DNA from: Sparassis latifolia
Lineage: Eukaryota; Basidiomycota; Agaricomycetes; Polyporales; Sparassidaceae
Assembly (NCBI GenBank): GCA_018466975.1
Contig: CM031555.1
Location: forward strand, 682,001-746,000
Length of the DNA: 64,000 bases
Direction: 5' to 3'
In this document: one piece after another, positions 49,470-62,021 of the stretch
Layout of the letters: each line of letters begins with the position of its first letter
Position numbering within the stretch: position 1 is the first letter of the stretch
The notes under the pieces: generated by a model
Seen by the model: only the letters and a program-made list of their open reading frames with translations
The model's database searches: none
Told to the model about the DNA's origin: nothing
Position numbers and translations under genes: made by a program

Positions 49470-51086
49470 TATAGGCCTCCAGTCTTACTTGATTGCAATA
49501 CACAGAACGAGACGAGAATGCGTCAATTGAACATCTCCAAGAGCTCTGCACGGTTCCAAAGCCCACCTGATCCTAGTACATCTACAGCAAGGTCGTCTTC
49601 CCCATCCCATCCCATCTCCAGCCTCATGTCTTCTTCGTTTTCACGCATGCGCATCTCTTCCTCGTTTGGCTTAGGCAAGAATCCCAAACGAGACGCATCT
49701 GCAGGGATGAAGGCATTTACGAGGTCATTTTCGATCATGGATCGAATCGTCCCTCCTTGTCTCGTCTGGCACGCACTTGCCGGGCACTGAAAGAGCCCTC
49801 ATTGTCACTTCTGTGGAGAGAGCTTGATAGTCTGGAGCCCCTCATCGGCCTCTTGCCGAACGCTACCCTTTACACATTGCAGGATCGCCATTCGGCGCGT
49901 TATTCCCTTTGATCACTATCCTGTTTTCTCATCTAAATATTCTGAACAGATAAGACTGAAGGACTGGGATCGTACCCTGTCGTATAGTGCACGTGTGCAT
50001 AGCCTCAATTTTACGGACCGTTTAATTCCGTATCATTTCTGGTCCTTCTTGGAGAGATGCGGTGGTGGCCTGGGCTATATCTGCATGAACCTCATGAGTC
50101 TGACATGGCAATCCATCTCCGATGAATCATTATCATATTTCCAGTTATTCTTAGGCCCTCGGCTGGAGAGGTTTTCTCTGCCATACCAGAATCACTATCC
50201 AAATACTGAGTGGATCAACAAGATACTACCACAAATAGCAGCGCATAGTGCCTGAAGACCATATCCCTCACTCTCCCACTCTCTATCTACACATATAGCC
50301 TTATTCGAGTTGGGTTACCAAATAGTGCCACTTGGGAGGAGGTAGTCATTGATGGCCTGTCCTGGGACTTGGATGATGCCCTCCAGCATGATCCCTTCAT
50401 CAGATGGGTATCAGCTCTTCCCAGGTTGCACACCTTCATCTGGAATGTAGGATATCTTGGTAAGGTCGTAGAAGACCTCCGACCTGTTGACAAGCCTGAT
50501 ACTTCCCATACTCCCAGCTCATACAGGTGATAATGATGGTTACTCTACTGGATGTATCCCCCCCACAGAAGATCTGGAATTTGCATCGGACAAGATACAG
50601 CGAGTGAAGAGTGTACCTTACGATCGTGCTGGTCCACCTGAGTTGTCTGTCCACAATGCTGAGGGGTTTGTCATACTCCTGAGGCAGCTGAAGAACCCAC
50701 TCCGCGATCTCAGGCTCTTTGTCTTGCATAATTCATTCGGACTTATATGGGAGCATCTATGCCTCGCTCTTCGTGACCATTCCGGAGATACGCTGCAAAC
50801 TCTGCAATTCCTCAACTGTTCGGCGAAGATATGGCAGGGCAGTGACCCGAATATAGATCTGACCTTACTTGGTCCTCTTCCGCATCCACGACATCTGACG
50901 ATTGGCTTCCCCGGACTCGAGCCTGCATTTGAAGACGCGGATATCGTTGACATCGTGACCACCTTCCCTAGACTCACCGAGTTGAGCCTCTCCCCCGTCG
51001 CGCGTTTCCCTCAGCAGGACACCACTCGGCGCCGATTTATCTGGAACTATGCACGTCGCGACTCTCGTGAGGGATCGGTGAGATAG
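49470..51086 (+). pseudogene. Decayed F-box/LRR-type gene
   Basis: Recognisable pieces lie in different frames. SLSRLARTCRALKEPSLSLL continuing WRELDSLEPLIGLLPNATLY (about 49755-49880) is the F-box-proximal region of this family. RLKDWDRTLSYSARVHSLNF and later LRR-like sequence run to 50255 and hit a stop. The continuation LKTISLTLPLSIYTYS, WEEVVIDGLSWDLDDALQ and LPRLHTFIW is in another frame to a stop at 50529. After a further break, PLRDLRLFVLHNS to ELSLSPVARFPQQD reaches the stop at 51084-51086. At least one frame change cannot be an intron, so I call it a pseudogene; a multi-intron live gene is not fully excluded. It is a different subfamily from the 41-45 kb pair. Confidence 0.55.
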
Positions 51087-51700
51087 TATGAGGACCCCCT
51101 ATACTATTCTGTCTCCACAACGTCGCCACTACTCCTCTACTAGCTCTCCGTATCTGCATCTATTCCACTGTACCATTCATCCTCGGCCCGGTTGAGCAAT
51201 CGCCTCTCGCCTCACGTCCTCCTTAGATTACATTTGCAGGTCCGGATGCAACCACAGACACTTTGGAACCCATCTCGTTCTCACATGCGCTGGCAGCAGC
51301 AAAGAACATTTTTATTTAGGTGCCAGAGACCCGCACGTGGAGCGTGCGCATACCCATGCGTCTCGAGCATGCCCCTGCGATGACTAGCATCCATGCATTT
51401 GTCGATTTGCTCCATTTGCCAGAGGACTTTTTTGGAGAGACGGACACGTTCAGAGTTACGGATGGATATTTTCCTCAGGTCACTCATGAAGCGCGGGTCT
51501 ACCTCCTTTACATTTTGGTACCTCTGACTGTCTCACATCTGTACTATGGAACTACGGACGCTTGGAAACCTGTCTCACTCTTCTAAAAAGGTTTGTATTT
51601 AGGTGCTAGACTCTGGGACCGCTCGTGGAGGGCGTGCATGCCCCTGGGGCCCTTGAGATGACTCGCTGGCACGCATTTGTCATTCGCGTGAGGATTCTGC
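51087..51700. other. Spacer between decayed F-box copies
   Basis: Short ORFs only. No recognisable gene. Confidence 0.35.
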
Positions 51701-51719
51701 TTGGGAGACGGACACACGT

Positions 51720-52280
51720 ATGAATTGCAGCAGCCTACGAACTTATATCCTTTCAGGTCCATCAATTTTTGCACAGCTTACTCATTTACAATTGTCTTCC
51801 GACAATCTCAGGGGTTTAGAAATATTCCTCGGGAAGTTTGCAAACCCGCTGCGCGAGCTGAGACTCACTCTCACCGGCGAATCTGTCCGATTTTCATGGT
51901 GCCACGTATGGATGGCTGTTCGCGAGCATTCCGGTGGTACGCTGCAGACGCTGCAGTTCGCAACTCGAAGGTGAAAGTGTACGTGGGCAATGATCTGCTT
52001 ATAGATCTGACACTACTTGGTCCCCTGCAGGCTGCCGCGTCTACGACGTCTGACTCTAGACTTCCCCCGTCTTGAATCTGCATTTGAGGTTGCGGATCTC
52101 GTCAATCTCGTGACCACCTTCCCCGGCCTGGCCGAGCTAAGGCTCTGCCCCGTCGTGCGTTTCCCCGTTCAGAGTAAGCCCAGGTGCCGACTTCTGTGGG
52201 ACTATGCGCAGTTGGAATGCCTGGAGGGATCTATGAAGTACGAGGAGCTCGAGGACCAGTTTGAGGCAGGATCACTGTGA
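51720..52280 (+). pseudogene. Truncated second copy of the F-box/LRR sequence
   Basis: FANPLRELRLTLTGESVRFS and HSGGTLQTLQF (about 51840-51960), then LIDLTLLGPL and LRRLTLDFPRLESAFEVADL followed by TTFPGLAELRLCPVVRFP, parallel the C-terminal part of the preceding pseudogene (KNPLRDLRLF, HSGDTLQTLQF, IDLTLLGPL, LEPAFEDADIV, TTFPRLTELSLSPVARFP). Only this part is present and it changes frame near 51970-52030. It is a truncated, tandem-duplicated remnant. Confidence 0.65.
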
Positions 52281-53802
52281 TACATCCACTGGCATGGAAG
52301 CGGCCCCGGGTCACTACATGGCGGTCGCGCTGCTTGTCTGATATTGCGACCTTGGTGTCACGATTTCGTTATGTCTCCGTTTCTTGTGTGACCAACTTCG
52401 CTTCACTCGTCTCACTCTCTCCTTCCTGCACTCGCTCTCCACGTCAACTTTGCATCCTGACCGCACCGCAGGCTCCCCGCACAACGTCCCCACGGACATG
52501 AACTCGCACATTTGCATTACTCGCTTCTTCTCACCGCACGCCATCGAGGCCATACAGCATAATTGGGAAGGAACGGCGCTGCCAGCTCACGCTCTGTTCT
52601 CTGAGGGGGGCAGAGAGAGCTTACTGAAGCTAGCGAAGGAACGTGTGCACGGTGCGACTGCGCTATGGATATCGTGCGTTTTGCGGCTGGTACCTGGGGG
52701 GTACCGTCGCGCTCTTCGAGCTGTTGGACCGCGTGACAGTCGTTCAACACATCTCTTGAGGTATGCTGCCGCGTGAACGACGACTGACTGCTTTTATTTT
52801 CCAATGCCTGGGAACTGAACACACGGTGCAAGTTACGATGTTTAATTAATTATAGAGTACACACACTGTTGTCCGCATAAAGTTCGGAGATACCCTTAAA
52901 TTTGTTTGGAATTTTGTCTTGCTTTCGTTTAGCTTTCGTAGTGCTGTTTGATACGTACCACGCGGGGCAGATATTCTTGTACTACTAACTACTACTAAAC
53001 GACAACCGGGAGTCCGCACTGTGAACTTCACTTTCATCAGCGTGGTTATTTCCTACGAGCTGCGGATTGTTAGAACATTGGATGTTGTCAGGAGCTGGAT
53101 TTGGGCCTATGTGATATTGTGTCCCGTCGCCGTGCGCACTGACGGGGACGTACGAGTCAGTACTTCCCCAGGCGTCCATTCTAATTCACAGCGCTTATTC
53201 GACCGTGACTAACTGGCGCGCTTTCTCAGCTGAAGGCCCGTGCACGCGCAGTGCGCACTACCACAGAGAAAATTTTCCAGGCGGCCTGAGGATGAGACAT
53301 GATGCGTGATTACTGGTGTCACTCGTACAGTGCTGCGTTTATTCGACAGACGGTCGTAAGTGAGTACTTGTCGATTGTGTGCGTAGGTGATACCGCTGAG
53401 AGCATGAGCTGATATCAAGTCTCGCCGAGTCCAAAGAAATACTGACAACTCCGCAGAGCTACGGTTACAGTGAGTTTTTGTCTTTGGCATTTGCGTGAGC
53501 GCGTTATTTACGCGTTGTTTTGATCGATCTCTCAGGGAGGGAATCGGGCCGCGTAGGACCTCTGGAACCTCGCGGGAGCAAATTTGCGTTTATATTCGGA
53601 AAGTGAACTGCCTTTTCGAGCGCGTCTCTCGCGACGCCCGGGAAGTCTGGAACGCACAGAGTCACTGATCGGGGGAATTCCCGGTGGCTGCGGAGGAGTA
53701 TATGGACGAGCTCGTCCCTATATTCTACGATGAGAACCGTTACTATCTCCACCCGTCTCGGTCCTTCATCCTGAGGGCAGCTCTTTTTTCTATTCGAGCA
53801 GT
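52281..53802. other. Intergenic, about 1.5 kb
   Basis: No recognisable gene. The ORF at 52384-52776 has no motif. The last 300 bases are the presumed ABC transporter promoter. Confidence 0.4.
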
Positions 53803-56800
53803 ATGGCTTGGTTGTTCTTCAGGCAGTTCTCCATCCTCGTGTGGAAGAATTGGATAGTCCTCTTCAAGCATCCATGGGTGCGTCTGACTTACTCTGCAGA
53901 GTGTTTGCATTGACCGTTTTGCAGCTGAACCTTCTACGGTGTCTGATCATCCCTGTCGCATATGGTGTCTTCCTGGCGGTCGCCCAGGTGTTCTTTGTGA
54001 AACCCAATAATGTGAGTCGCCTGCGTCTTGCTTGAAAATTCGCCGTAAAATCCTATCGATCGCAGTGTGGGTTGGGCTCAATAGCATCCGTGTATAACCT
54101 GACAAACGTCTACGATGGATCGATGGCTCTCGTGTGGGCAGACGGCATGAATGGTACAGGAACCCCCACCGCGGACGACATTATGGCTCTCGTCACACGA
54201 GGTTTTTCCTCGGAGCAGCTCGGCGGAGTCAGGAAACTCGCTTCGCCGAGTGACCTCGCGGCAGCGTGTCCGGAGAACTTCAACCTGTTTTCCCTGTGCT
54301 TTGCCGGCATCTCGTTCAACTCACTGCCCTTCGCTGGCGGAGGTGCGGCGGAGGCGCAGGCGATTAATTACACACTGCGAGCGGACGGCGGACTGTACTA
54401 CATTAACGTGGTAAAACATACGAGCAGCTACGAGGAGAGGGTGATGCCGTTGCAGTGGGCAGTGGATAGCGTGCGTGTCCTAGTGTCGTGATGGTCTGTT
54501 TTTACTGACGTTCGTCCGCAGGCTATCATCGAGCTCACGACTGGAACACAACCACTGACGCCACTCGAGCTGCCGTTCACCCAGCTGACGAACTCGGAAC
54601 AAAGTACAAAGATCCGCTTGAGTGTGTGATGTATTCTCTGCATTGCTGAGCGCACGCTAATATCTAACCAGGTTTTATTCGAGGATTGCGGGAGTTGCTC
54701 GTGCTTGCTCTGTGGGTGATTATGTCCACCTACCAGCCATGCTTCTGACCCTTCGCAGTTTCGTGTGTTACATCGGCATCGCGTACCAGCTCCCGGGCTC
54801 GTTCATGGGCGAGCGCGCAAATCTGCTAACGAGCCATTTGAAAGCGATGGGCCTGTTCGACTCGGCGCGCATCATGTAAGCGTCGCAGCTCGGTCCCCGC
54901 CATTGTACTCACCCGTCCGCACAGCTCATGGCACGTCAGCATCTCGCTCGCGTACCTCCCGGCATGGGTGATCGTCGCGCTCATCTGGCACTACCGGATC
55001 TTCACGGGCACGAACGCGGGCCTGGTAGTGGTGATCCACCTGCTGCTCGGGTGGTCGCTCGCGAGCTGGTCGTTCTTTGTCGGGATGCCGTTCGGGAAGA
55101 GCCCGCAGCTGGCGGCGGTGGGGTCGACGTTTCTCGCGGTCGTGCTTGCGATCATCGCGCTGGTGATCAAGCATTCGAGCACAGGCGCGGCTTTCGTCTT
55201 CACGCTCGTATTCCCACCCGCGTACTACGTGTTCATCATCGTCGCCGTGACTGGATGGGAGAACCACCAGATCCCGACGAATATCCTTCATCCCGATCCT
55301 GACAGCAATCTGACTATCCTTCCGTTTCTGGTCGTCGCTATCGTAAGTCTATCAGGTTACGCTCACCAGACTGTATTGTGAAGTTCACGATACCCGCAGA
55401 TCAACATCTTTCTCTGGCCATGGCTGGCTGTGCTTCTCGAACGTCGCCTTTACGATGCACACAACCCGAAGTCGTCGTCTGGCTGGTTATGCTTCCGCCG
55501 CCGCAAGCGCGCGTTCGCAGAGGAGGACGCTCATACTATAGCTCCGGACATGGCCATTTCAATCCGCAATCTTGGCAAGGACTTCGACACGTCGAAATGG
55601 TTCTGGGGAAAGGGCGCGTCACAGCTGTGGCCGACCTCAGTCTTGATATCCCGAAGTACGGAATCTATGTCCTCCTTGGATCTAACGGGTATGCATTGTA
55701 ACGACCGAAGCGATTCGGAAACAATGGTACTGATGTAGGTTGCCTGCAGTGCAGGCAAGTCCACTACAATGTCCATCCTCGGCGGGCTGCTCGGTCGGAC
55801 ACGTGGCTCGGTGATGTTCGAAGGTAACGTCGAGCAGCCGCCGTCAGGCACGATAGGGATCGTCCCGCAGAAGAACGTGCTGTTCCCTGAGCTCTCGTGC
55901 TATCAGACGCTGCGCGTGTGGAAGGCGGTGAAGGCGCGGACCGTGCCTGTGGAGGACGAGGACATCGAGCAGCTACTGCGTGACTGTGATCTCGGCAAGA
56001 AGATTCACTACAACGCAGAGGCGCTGAGTGGTGGCCAGAAGCGCAAGTTGCAGTTGGCCATTGGACTCATTGGCGGCTCGAAGAGTGCGTGGATTTCTCG
56101 TTGTATGTTTGCAGTGGTTATATGACGTTATTTTTTCCAGTCGTTTTGGTTGACGAGGTGAGTTCTTATATGTAGAATCTGGGTGGTACCATGATCTGGT
56201 TTGGCAGTGCACGTCGGGCGTCGATCCTTTATCGCGCCGTGCTCTGTGGAGAACGTTGACCTCTGTACGTAACGAGAGGACAGTTATATTCACTACACAT
56301 GTGCGTCTGTGGCAGCTCAGTCGTAAACAATCTCTGACCCGCAACCATCAGTTTCTCGACGAAGCCGACCTTTTGGCGGACACGATTGCGGTTCTCGCTA
56401 CTCCAGGGAAGCTGGTTGCACAAGGCACTCCGGTGGCGCTCAAGTCCAGGATTGGTGAAGGATACAGCGTCCAAGTGTCGTTTGACAAGAATAAGCTAGA
56501 GCACTCGGAAAAAGCTGCTGCTGCTCCGACCCAACGGGTCCTGGAACGCATCCGTCTGCTGGCGCCGCTCACGTATGTTACGCTCACTGGACCGAGCGAG
56601 GTGTCATACCACCTGAAGTCGAAGGATAGCGGCGACGTGCAGAAGGTGCTAGAGTTCATCGAGGCAGAGCGTGACTCATTCCATATTGCTACGTACTCGG
56701 TGCAGAGCACGTCCATCGAGGACATTTTCCTAGGGCTTATGCATGCGGATACCGACGAGGAGGGTAGTAGAGACAAAGACAAGGAAAAGGAAGGGAGCAT

Positions 56801-59654
56801 CGACTCCGCGCCATCGCTATTTCTGCCTCCTGCTCTACCCACCCTGGAATTGACGAGCGGCAGAAGTAAGTCGCCGCTCAAGCAGGCGTTTACGATTTTC
56901 TACAAGCGTTGTCTCGTCGTGCGGCGCGCCTGGTTGACGCCGTTCCTTGCCGTCCTCATTGCAGTGGGCGGCTCGTGCATTCCACTCTTCTTCCTTGCAG
57001 GTGCTAACCAGAGCTGCACGAAGACGTTCGATTCCATATATAATACTCCGTTGTACCTCCCCGAATCACCGGTAGCGCTGACCTTCCTTGACCCCACGGA
57101 ACTTGGTTCTCAGGTCCTGACATCGCCTCCGGGCATACTCGACACCCTTGGTCTAGCGATGGCTCAGGTCCCGGTGCAGAATATTGCTAACAACGTCACG
57201 TTCTTGGAAACAATCGACCAGAACCACCAGAATCTGTCTCTTGGAGGTGTTTCAGCGGACCTGCAAAACGATTCCGTGCTGTTCGCGTGGGAGGCGACAC
57301 CGCCTGGTGAGATGGGGCTCGTGATGTTGAATCTAGCATCGAACCTACTGTACAACAACGCGCTAAATGCGACAGGCAAGAACGTCGGTGTCCCCAGCGT
57401 CATTGGCGCGAACTTCGAAATTTTCCCAGGGATTGCGCAGGGAACCCTGAGTTCACTCCGATGGGTCGCGTTCTTTGGTGCTGCTATGGTACAGTGGTCC
57501 TCGTGTACTACGTTTGACGCATGTACTGACTTTTCCATAGTCTGTGTATCCCGCGTTCTTTACGCTGTATGTATCAAATGAGCGCCGTTCATCTGTCCAG
57601 GCCATGCAACTCTCCAATGGCTTGTCGAATCCCGTGGGCCTGTGGCTAGGGCACCTCATGTTTGATACATTATTTTCTGTGATTATTGCTACCATCGTTG
57701 TCATTGTGTTTGCTGCAGCCTCCAATCAGTTGTACGGCCTCGGCTTTTTCGTGAGTGTATCCCTCGTCTCTAGCGTCGTGTCTGAAAATGTCAACGTCGT
57801 AGTGGGTTATATTGGTGTTGTACGGGATCGTTGGAGCTCTGTTTTCATACTGCGTATCGCTGGGCGTTACCTCGCCACTAGCCGCATTTGCGGTATCAGC
57901 TGGATACCAGGTCATTATGTTTATCGTGAGTTCAATTCCCTTGTCGGGTTGTGTAATAACTCTGATGTCTTGCTGTCAGTTATACGTTGCTGCATACCTT
58001 CTCACATTCACTTATGCAAAAACATCGGATGCCAACAGAGAATTGACAATTATTCGTGAGTAGCAGCTTTGTTGACATGAACCGGTTTTCTCACTTCTCT
58101 GCATAGACTATACTATGTCAGTCTTGGCCCCCGTGAACAGCGTCGTAAGTGCTCTGCTACCCAGCCTAATCTCTCTTCCGCTGACCATCTGTATGTAGCT
58201 CCGCGCTTCCTTTGTTTCTGTCAATCTATTCTCTCTCCTTTGTAACGGGGACTCGCCAGTTACGGCGTCCTCCATGGGCGTGATCGGGCGATACGGCGGA
58301 CCGATCCTTTATATGTTTATTTATGCATTCATTCTTTTTGGTATCCTTGTTTGGGTTGACTCCGGATCGCTCTTGCCTCGGAAAACTTCCCCAAAGAAAC
58401 TCGCGGCGCGTACTCCCGGTGGTGCAGTGGCACCCGGAAGACACAAGGACGTGGATGACGAAGCAGCGGCGGTGGCTAGCTCGGATGACGTACTTCGTGT
58501 GCTCAACGTTGTCAAGGCGTACGGCAAGTCCTCGAATAGGGTAGTGAACGACGTCAGCCTAGGGGTTTCCACCGACACTATTTTCGCCCTCCTGGGGCCC
58601 AATGGCGCCGGAAAAACAACTGTTTTCAATGTAATTCGTAGGTCTGCGCTTCTGTAACTGGCTGATAGTACACTAATGTGTCTGCAGGTGGCGATGTGAT
58701 CCCAGACCACGGAGACGTCCTCATCAACGGAATTTCTGTCATCAGCCACCCGCGCAGGGCTCGTCTATCGCTTGGTGTCTGCCCGCAATTCACGGCTATC
58801 GACTCCCAGCTGACAGTGCGCGAGCACTTGTTGGTTTATGGGCGTCTGAAGGGTTTACTCCGAGAAGAGCTGCATCATAACGTCGATAGCCTGATGCATG
58901 CGACGTCCCTTCATGTGTACGCCGATCGGTTGGCGAGTAAGCTCTCTGGTGGCAACCAGCGGAAATTGTCGTTGGCAATCGCTCTTATTGGTATGTCAAC
59001 TCTCCCAATCCAGGGCCGTGATGTTCATGGATTTGCGCAGGCAATCCCTCTGTAATTCTCATTGACGAGTTCTCCACCGGAATCGACGCGAAGATGAAGC
59101 GAGACATGTGGGCGACGCTGAGGAAGGTGGCTGTGGGCAAGGCCCTCATCATCACTACTCGTAAGTTGGCAGAGTGTCATGAAGGACGCAAATTAACGCC
59201 CCTGTTCGTAGATTCAATGGAGGAAGCTTCTGCATTGGCTAACAAAGTTGGTATACTGGCCAAGAAGATGCTTGGTATGCGACCGTTCCATACGCAGCAA
59301 TTGCTTCTGACCAATTGTATAGTTGTTGGAACAACGGACGCTCTTGCTGAGCGCTATGCAACCTACGAAATTCACTTCTCTTGTCGCACACGCGAAGAGA
59401 TTGTTCGTGCGCAGGAACTCATGGCGAGAATACCAGGTTCTCGAATGGCCGACGATGTCGCGACACGCTTCGAAGTACCTATTGGAAGCGACATGTCGCT
59501 TGCAAGACTGTTCGGTGTCCTCTCATCGCAGGGTGACTTCTCGGAGTATACTGTTGAGAGGGCTACTTTGGAAAGTGTCTTCCTAAAAGTTATCAAGGAG
59601 AATGATGTGCTGGAGGAGGATAGGGAGCCTAGAAAACGGTGGAGGATTTGCTAG
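53803..59654 (+). CDS. Full-size ABCA-type ABC transporter
   Basis: Predicted ATP-driven lipid transporter or flippase with two halves, each a membrane domain then an ATPase. The ATG at 53803 starts MAWLFFRQFSILVWKNWIVL; at least 20 exons follow. Half 1: hydrophobic spans, a large extracellular loop, then six spans (54700-55370). ATPase 1 has LGSNGAGKST (completed by splicing), ALSGGQKRKLQLAIG, a Walker B LVDE joined to CTSGVDPLSRR, and FTTH. An ABCA-like regulatory segment then leads to half 2 (56880-58340). ATPase 2 has LLGPNGAGKTT, CPQFTAIDSQLTVREHL, KLSGGNQRKLSLAIALIGNP, ILIDEFSTGIDAKMKRDMW and ITTHSMEEA. Both sites look catalytically complete. The Walker B neighbourhoods read DECTSG and DEFSTG rather than DEPTSG. 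The C terminus has VERATLESVFLKVIKEND. Substrate and membrane are unknown. Confidence 0.93.
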
Positions 59655-59979
59655 CGTTCATTCAATGCCTTCTCCCGGACATCTGATATTTCCCTTTTGT
59701 TGCATTGCAGTTAGACTTGTACCAGCATGAACGCTATACCTTGATCCACGCACTGATTACCACGTAGTACATTGTACCAGCCAATTACATCGCACATATA
59801 GTACTGTAGCACTCACTGTTAAGTAGAATGAACAATTGGAAGGGACTTCTGCAGGCCATATAACTCTGCTACGATTGCACAGAATTATTGGACAGGTCAT
59901 GGTGGCAGATGATTCACCCTAGCGTAGGTCACTGATTGAGCGGAGATAAACGAACACAAATTCCTCAATCGTTTACACA
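59655..59979. other. Intergenic, convergent 3' flanks of the ABC transporter and PGS1
   Basis: 325 AT-rich bases. No gene seen. Confidence 0.5.
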
Positions 59980-61848
59980 TCACAACATCCCACCAACAGC
60001 ACTGACCAAAACTCGTGTCCCGATACGCACCTTGCGTTCCTCGCCGCGCCATGGCTGTGCATGCGCACGGAGACCATCCGCCTCCTCCGCGAGACGTGCG
60101 CGCAGCTCAGGCGCTGACGTCACAAGTAAAAAGGAGAGCTCCGTGTCGAGGTTGGAGGAACGCGAGTTGAGATTGGTCGAGCCAAAGAGCGTGAGCAGCG
60201 GTGAGGCGTTGGGCGTCGGCCGGAGCCAGATGCCTGAGTAAACCGCGAGAGAGTTGGAGCTTAGACGGTGAGGTCTGTCATAGAATTGAAAACAAACCTT
60301 TGGCGTGGTACGTCCATCCTTTCTTCTCCCATTCGTTCAGCTGTACACCTGGGCGGCATTCCTGCTGATCTTGTGTCCATTCCCGACCAGAGTGGCGGAC
60401 CGCCCTCATGAAACGCTTCTCGAGCAGTGTGTAGCCTTCCGGGATCCGTCCCGAAACGCCTTTGGAGCCATAGAAGCCGTTTGCCTGAACCATTGATCAA
60501 CTTAGCACCAACGCGAGAGAACTATTATGCCTGGAATGCATACCTTTGGACTGGCAGCGAGGATGCGACAGGCAACTCCCGACCGAAGGACAAGATCCTG
60601 ATATGGTTTATATAGACCAAAGTACCCGCTCGTCAAGTCCATCAGAGGTCCACCATAACTTGGCGAAGTAGACGTGGGTGTATGCGTCCCGAGCTCATCG
60701 AACAGAAGCGCTAGAGAATCCTCTTCCTCACGGATATCAAACAGTCCCGCTTGAATGACCGGAAACACGAGCACATCTGGCTGATTGACATTCAGCTTTT
60801 CGACATCGATCTTCTCGAGTGACGAAGTTGACGCGAGTTGGTCATCCAGTAATTGCGGAGACTCAGCCAAGTGGGAATTTTGGAATGACCTCAAGCTACG
60901 TTGCGCTTTGGTTTCTATGTAGTGCGGATGGGTATGTTCATCTGGCCATTGCAGAGTGTACTCCTCTTTTGACAGAGGAGAAGGCAGAAGTGAATATGAG
61001 AAACCAGACGCATGCTGCAAAAAGTCGAAACAATACCCCGCCAGCTGCGGCTGGGCGGTGAAACGCAGATAGCGATCTTGACGATTCGAAAAATAGGACG
61101 TGTTCAAGTTCGCACTGTTACCACGCGTTAGAAGGGTGTGAGATTCGACGGTAAAGAAGTGACGTACTTCCTTACCCGGAGATGAGCACGTCGTCGTCCG
61201 CCCCGTATATCTTCGGGTGCCACGTTCCCCAGCCCTCATTGAATCGTGGGGGCACGAGCTTAGCCATAATGCCTTTTAACTTCGGACTTCGGAAGAGCGC
61301 GACGCAAACACGGTTGGGATACTCCTGCAGTAGTGGGAGGAGGAGACGCGCTGTAGACTGAGGTCCCGGACGCGTCGAGCGGTTGAAGTCGAGGTGTATG
61401 TGGATCTTCAGGGATGGGTTCTGTTGGAGGGACACGTGCAACGCGTCAATCTGCGCGCGAAGCAGTTCATATAAACCAATACTGGAAATTTCACAGCGAC
61501 GTCCGCACCAGCTCCACGTCTTCCGATCCAATATACAGTGAGGATATAAATATCCTGCGCCGTGCACGGCGTATCATATCCTGCACACCTGTCAATTACG
61601 GGTCTCAAAGATGAACATATACCGACAAGCAAGCATTGGTAGAAATCCTGCGGCTCGTGCATTATGTGCACGTCGGATGAAGACATAGGAAAGCACGGCT
61701 GGCGCTCCGCGAGTTTGGAGACAAATTGGCGAATGAAGGGGTCGAATGAGACGGTCGAAAGTGAGCGAGAACGATGCACGGCGACATTTGCGAGCTTGCG
61801 ATCGTAATGTCGCGAGACTGTTCGACTAAAGAGGATGGCGGCGAACAT
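59980..61848 (-). CDS. PGS1: Phosphatidylglycerophosphate synthase (Pgs1, mitochondrial)
   Basis: Makes phosphatidylglycerophosphate from CDP-diacylglycerol and glycerol-3-phosphate, the first committed step to cardiolipin, in the mitochondrial inner membrane. The first ATG at 61846-61848 gives MFAAILFSRTVSRHYDRKLA, a plausible presequence. The enzyme belongs to the phospholipase D superfamily. The first HKD is HPKIYGADDD followed by VLISGANLN. The second is HAKGIWLRP followed by FGSTNLNSRSSNLDTELSF, created by splicing. Other family blocks are LLDMIRRARRRIFISSLYIG, DFNRSTRPGPQSTARLLLPL and FSNRQDRYLRF. Six or so exons; introns of 46 and 58 nt restore frame near 61610 and 61500. The stop at 59980-59982 follows VLVSAVGGML. 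Confidence 0.94.
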
Positions 61849-62021
61849 ATTCACTGGTAACAACCAGCAAGTTCGGGCACGGACTCGGGACTGGGAACGC
61901 AGAAATGTTTGGTCGGCCGGGGCCGGCCGGTTTCCCGCGACGTGGAAGACTGGGCGCCTGCTGCCAACTCAAATTTGAACGACCCAAAACATCCAAGTCT
62001 CTTTAATTTCTTTCATCGACT
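61849..62021. promoter_or_regulatory. Divergent promoter, PGS1 / Scd6
   Basis: 173 bp between start codons. It contains the palindrome-rich GGCCGGGGCCGGCC at about 61916-61929. Confidence 0.45.

Noticed and set aside
52384..52776. 130-codon ORF
   Set aside because: No recognisable motif and no supporting exons nearby.
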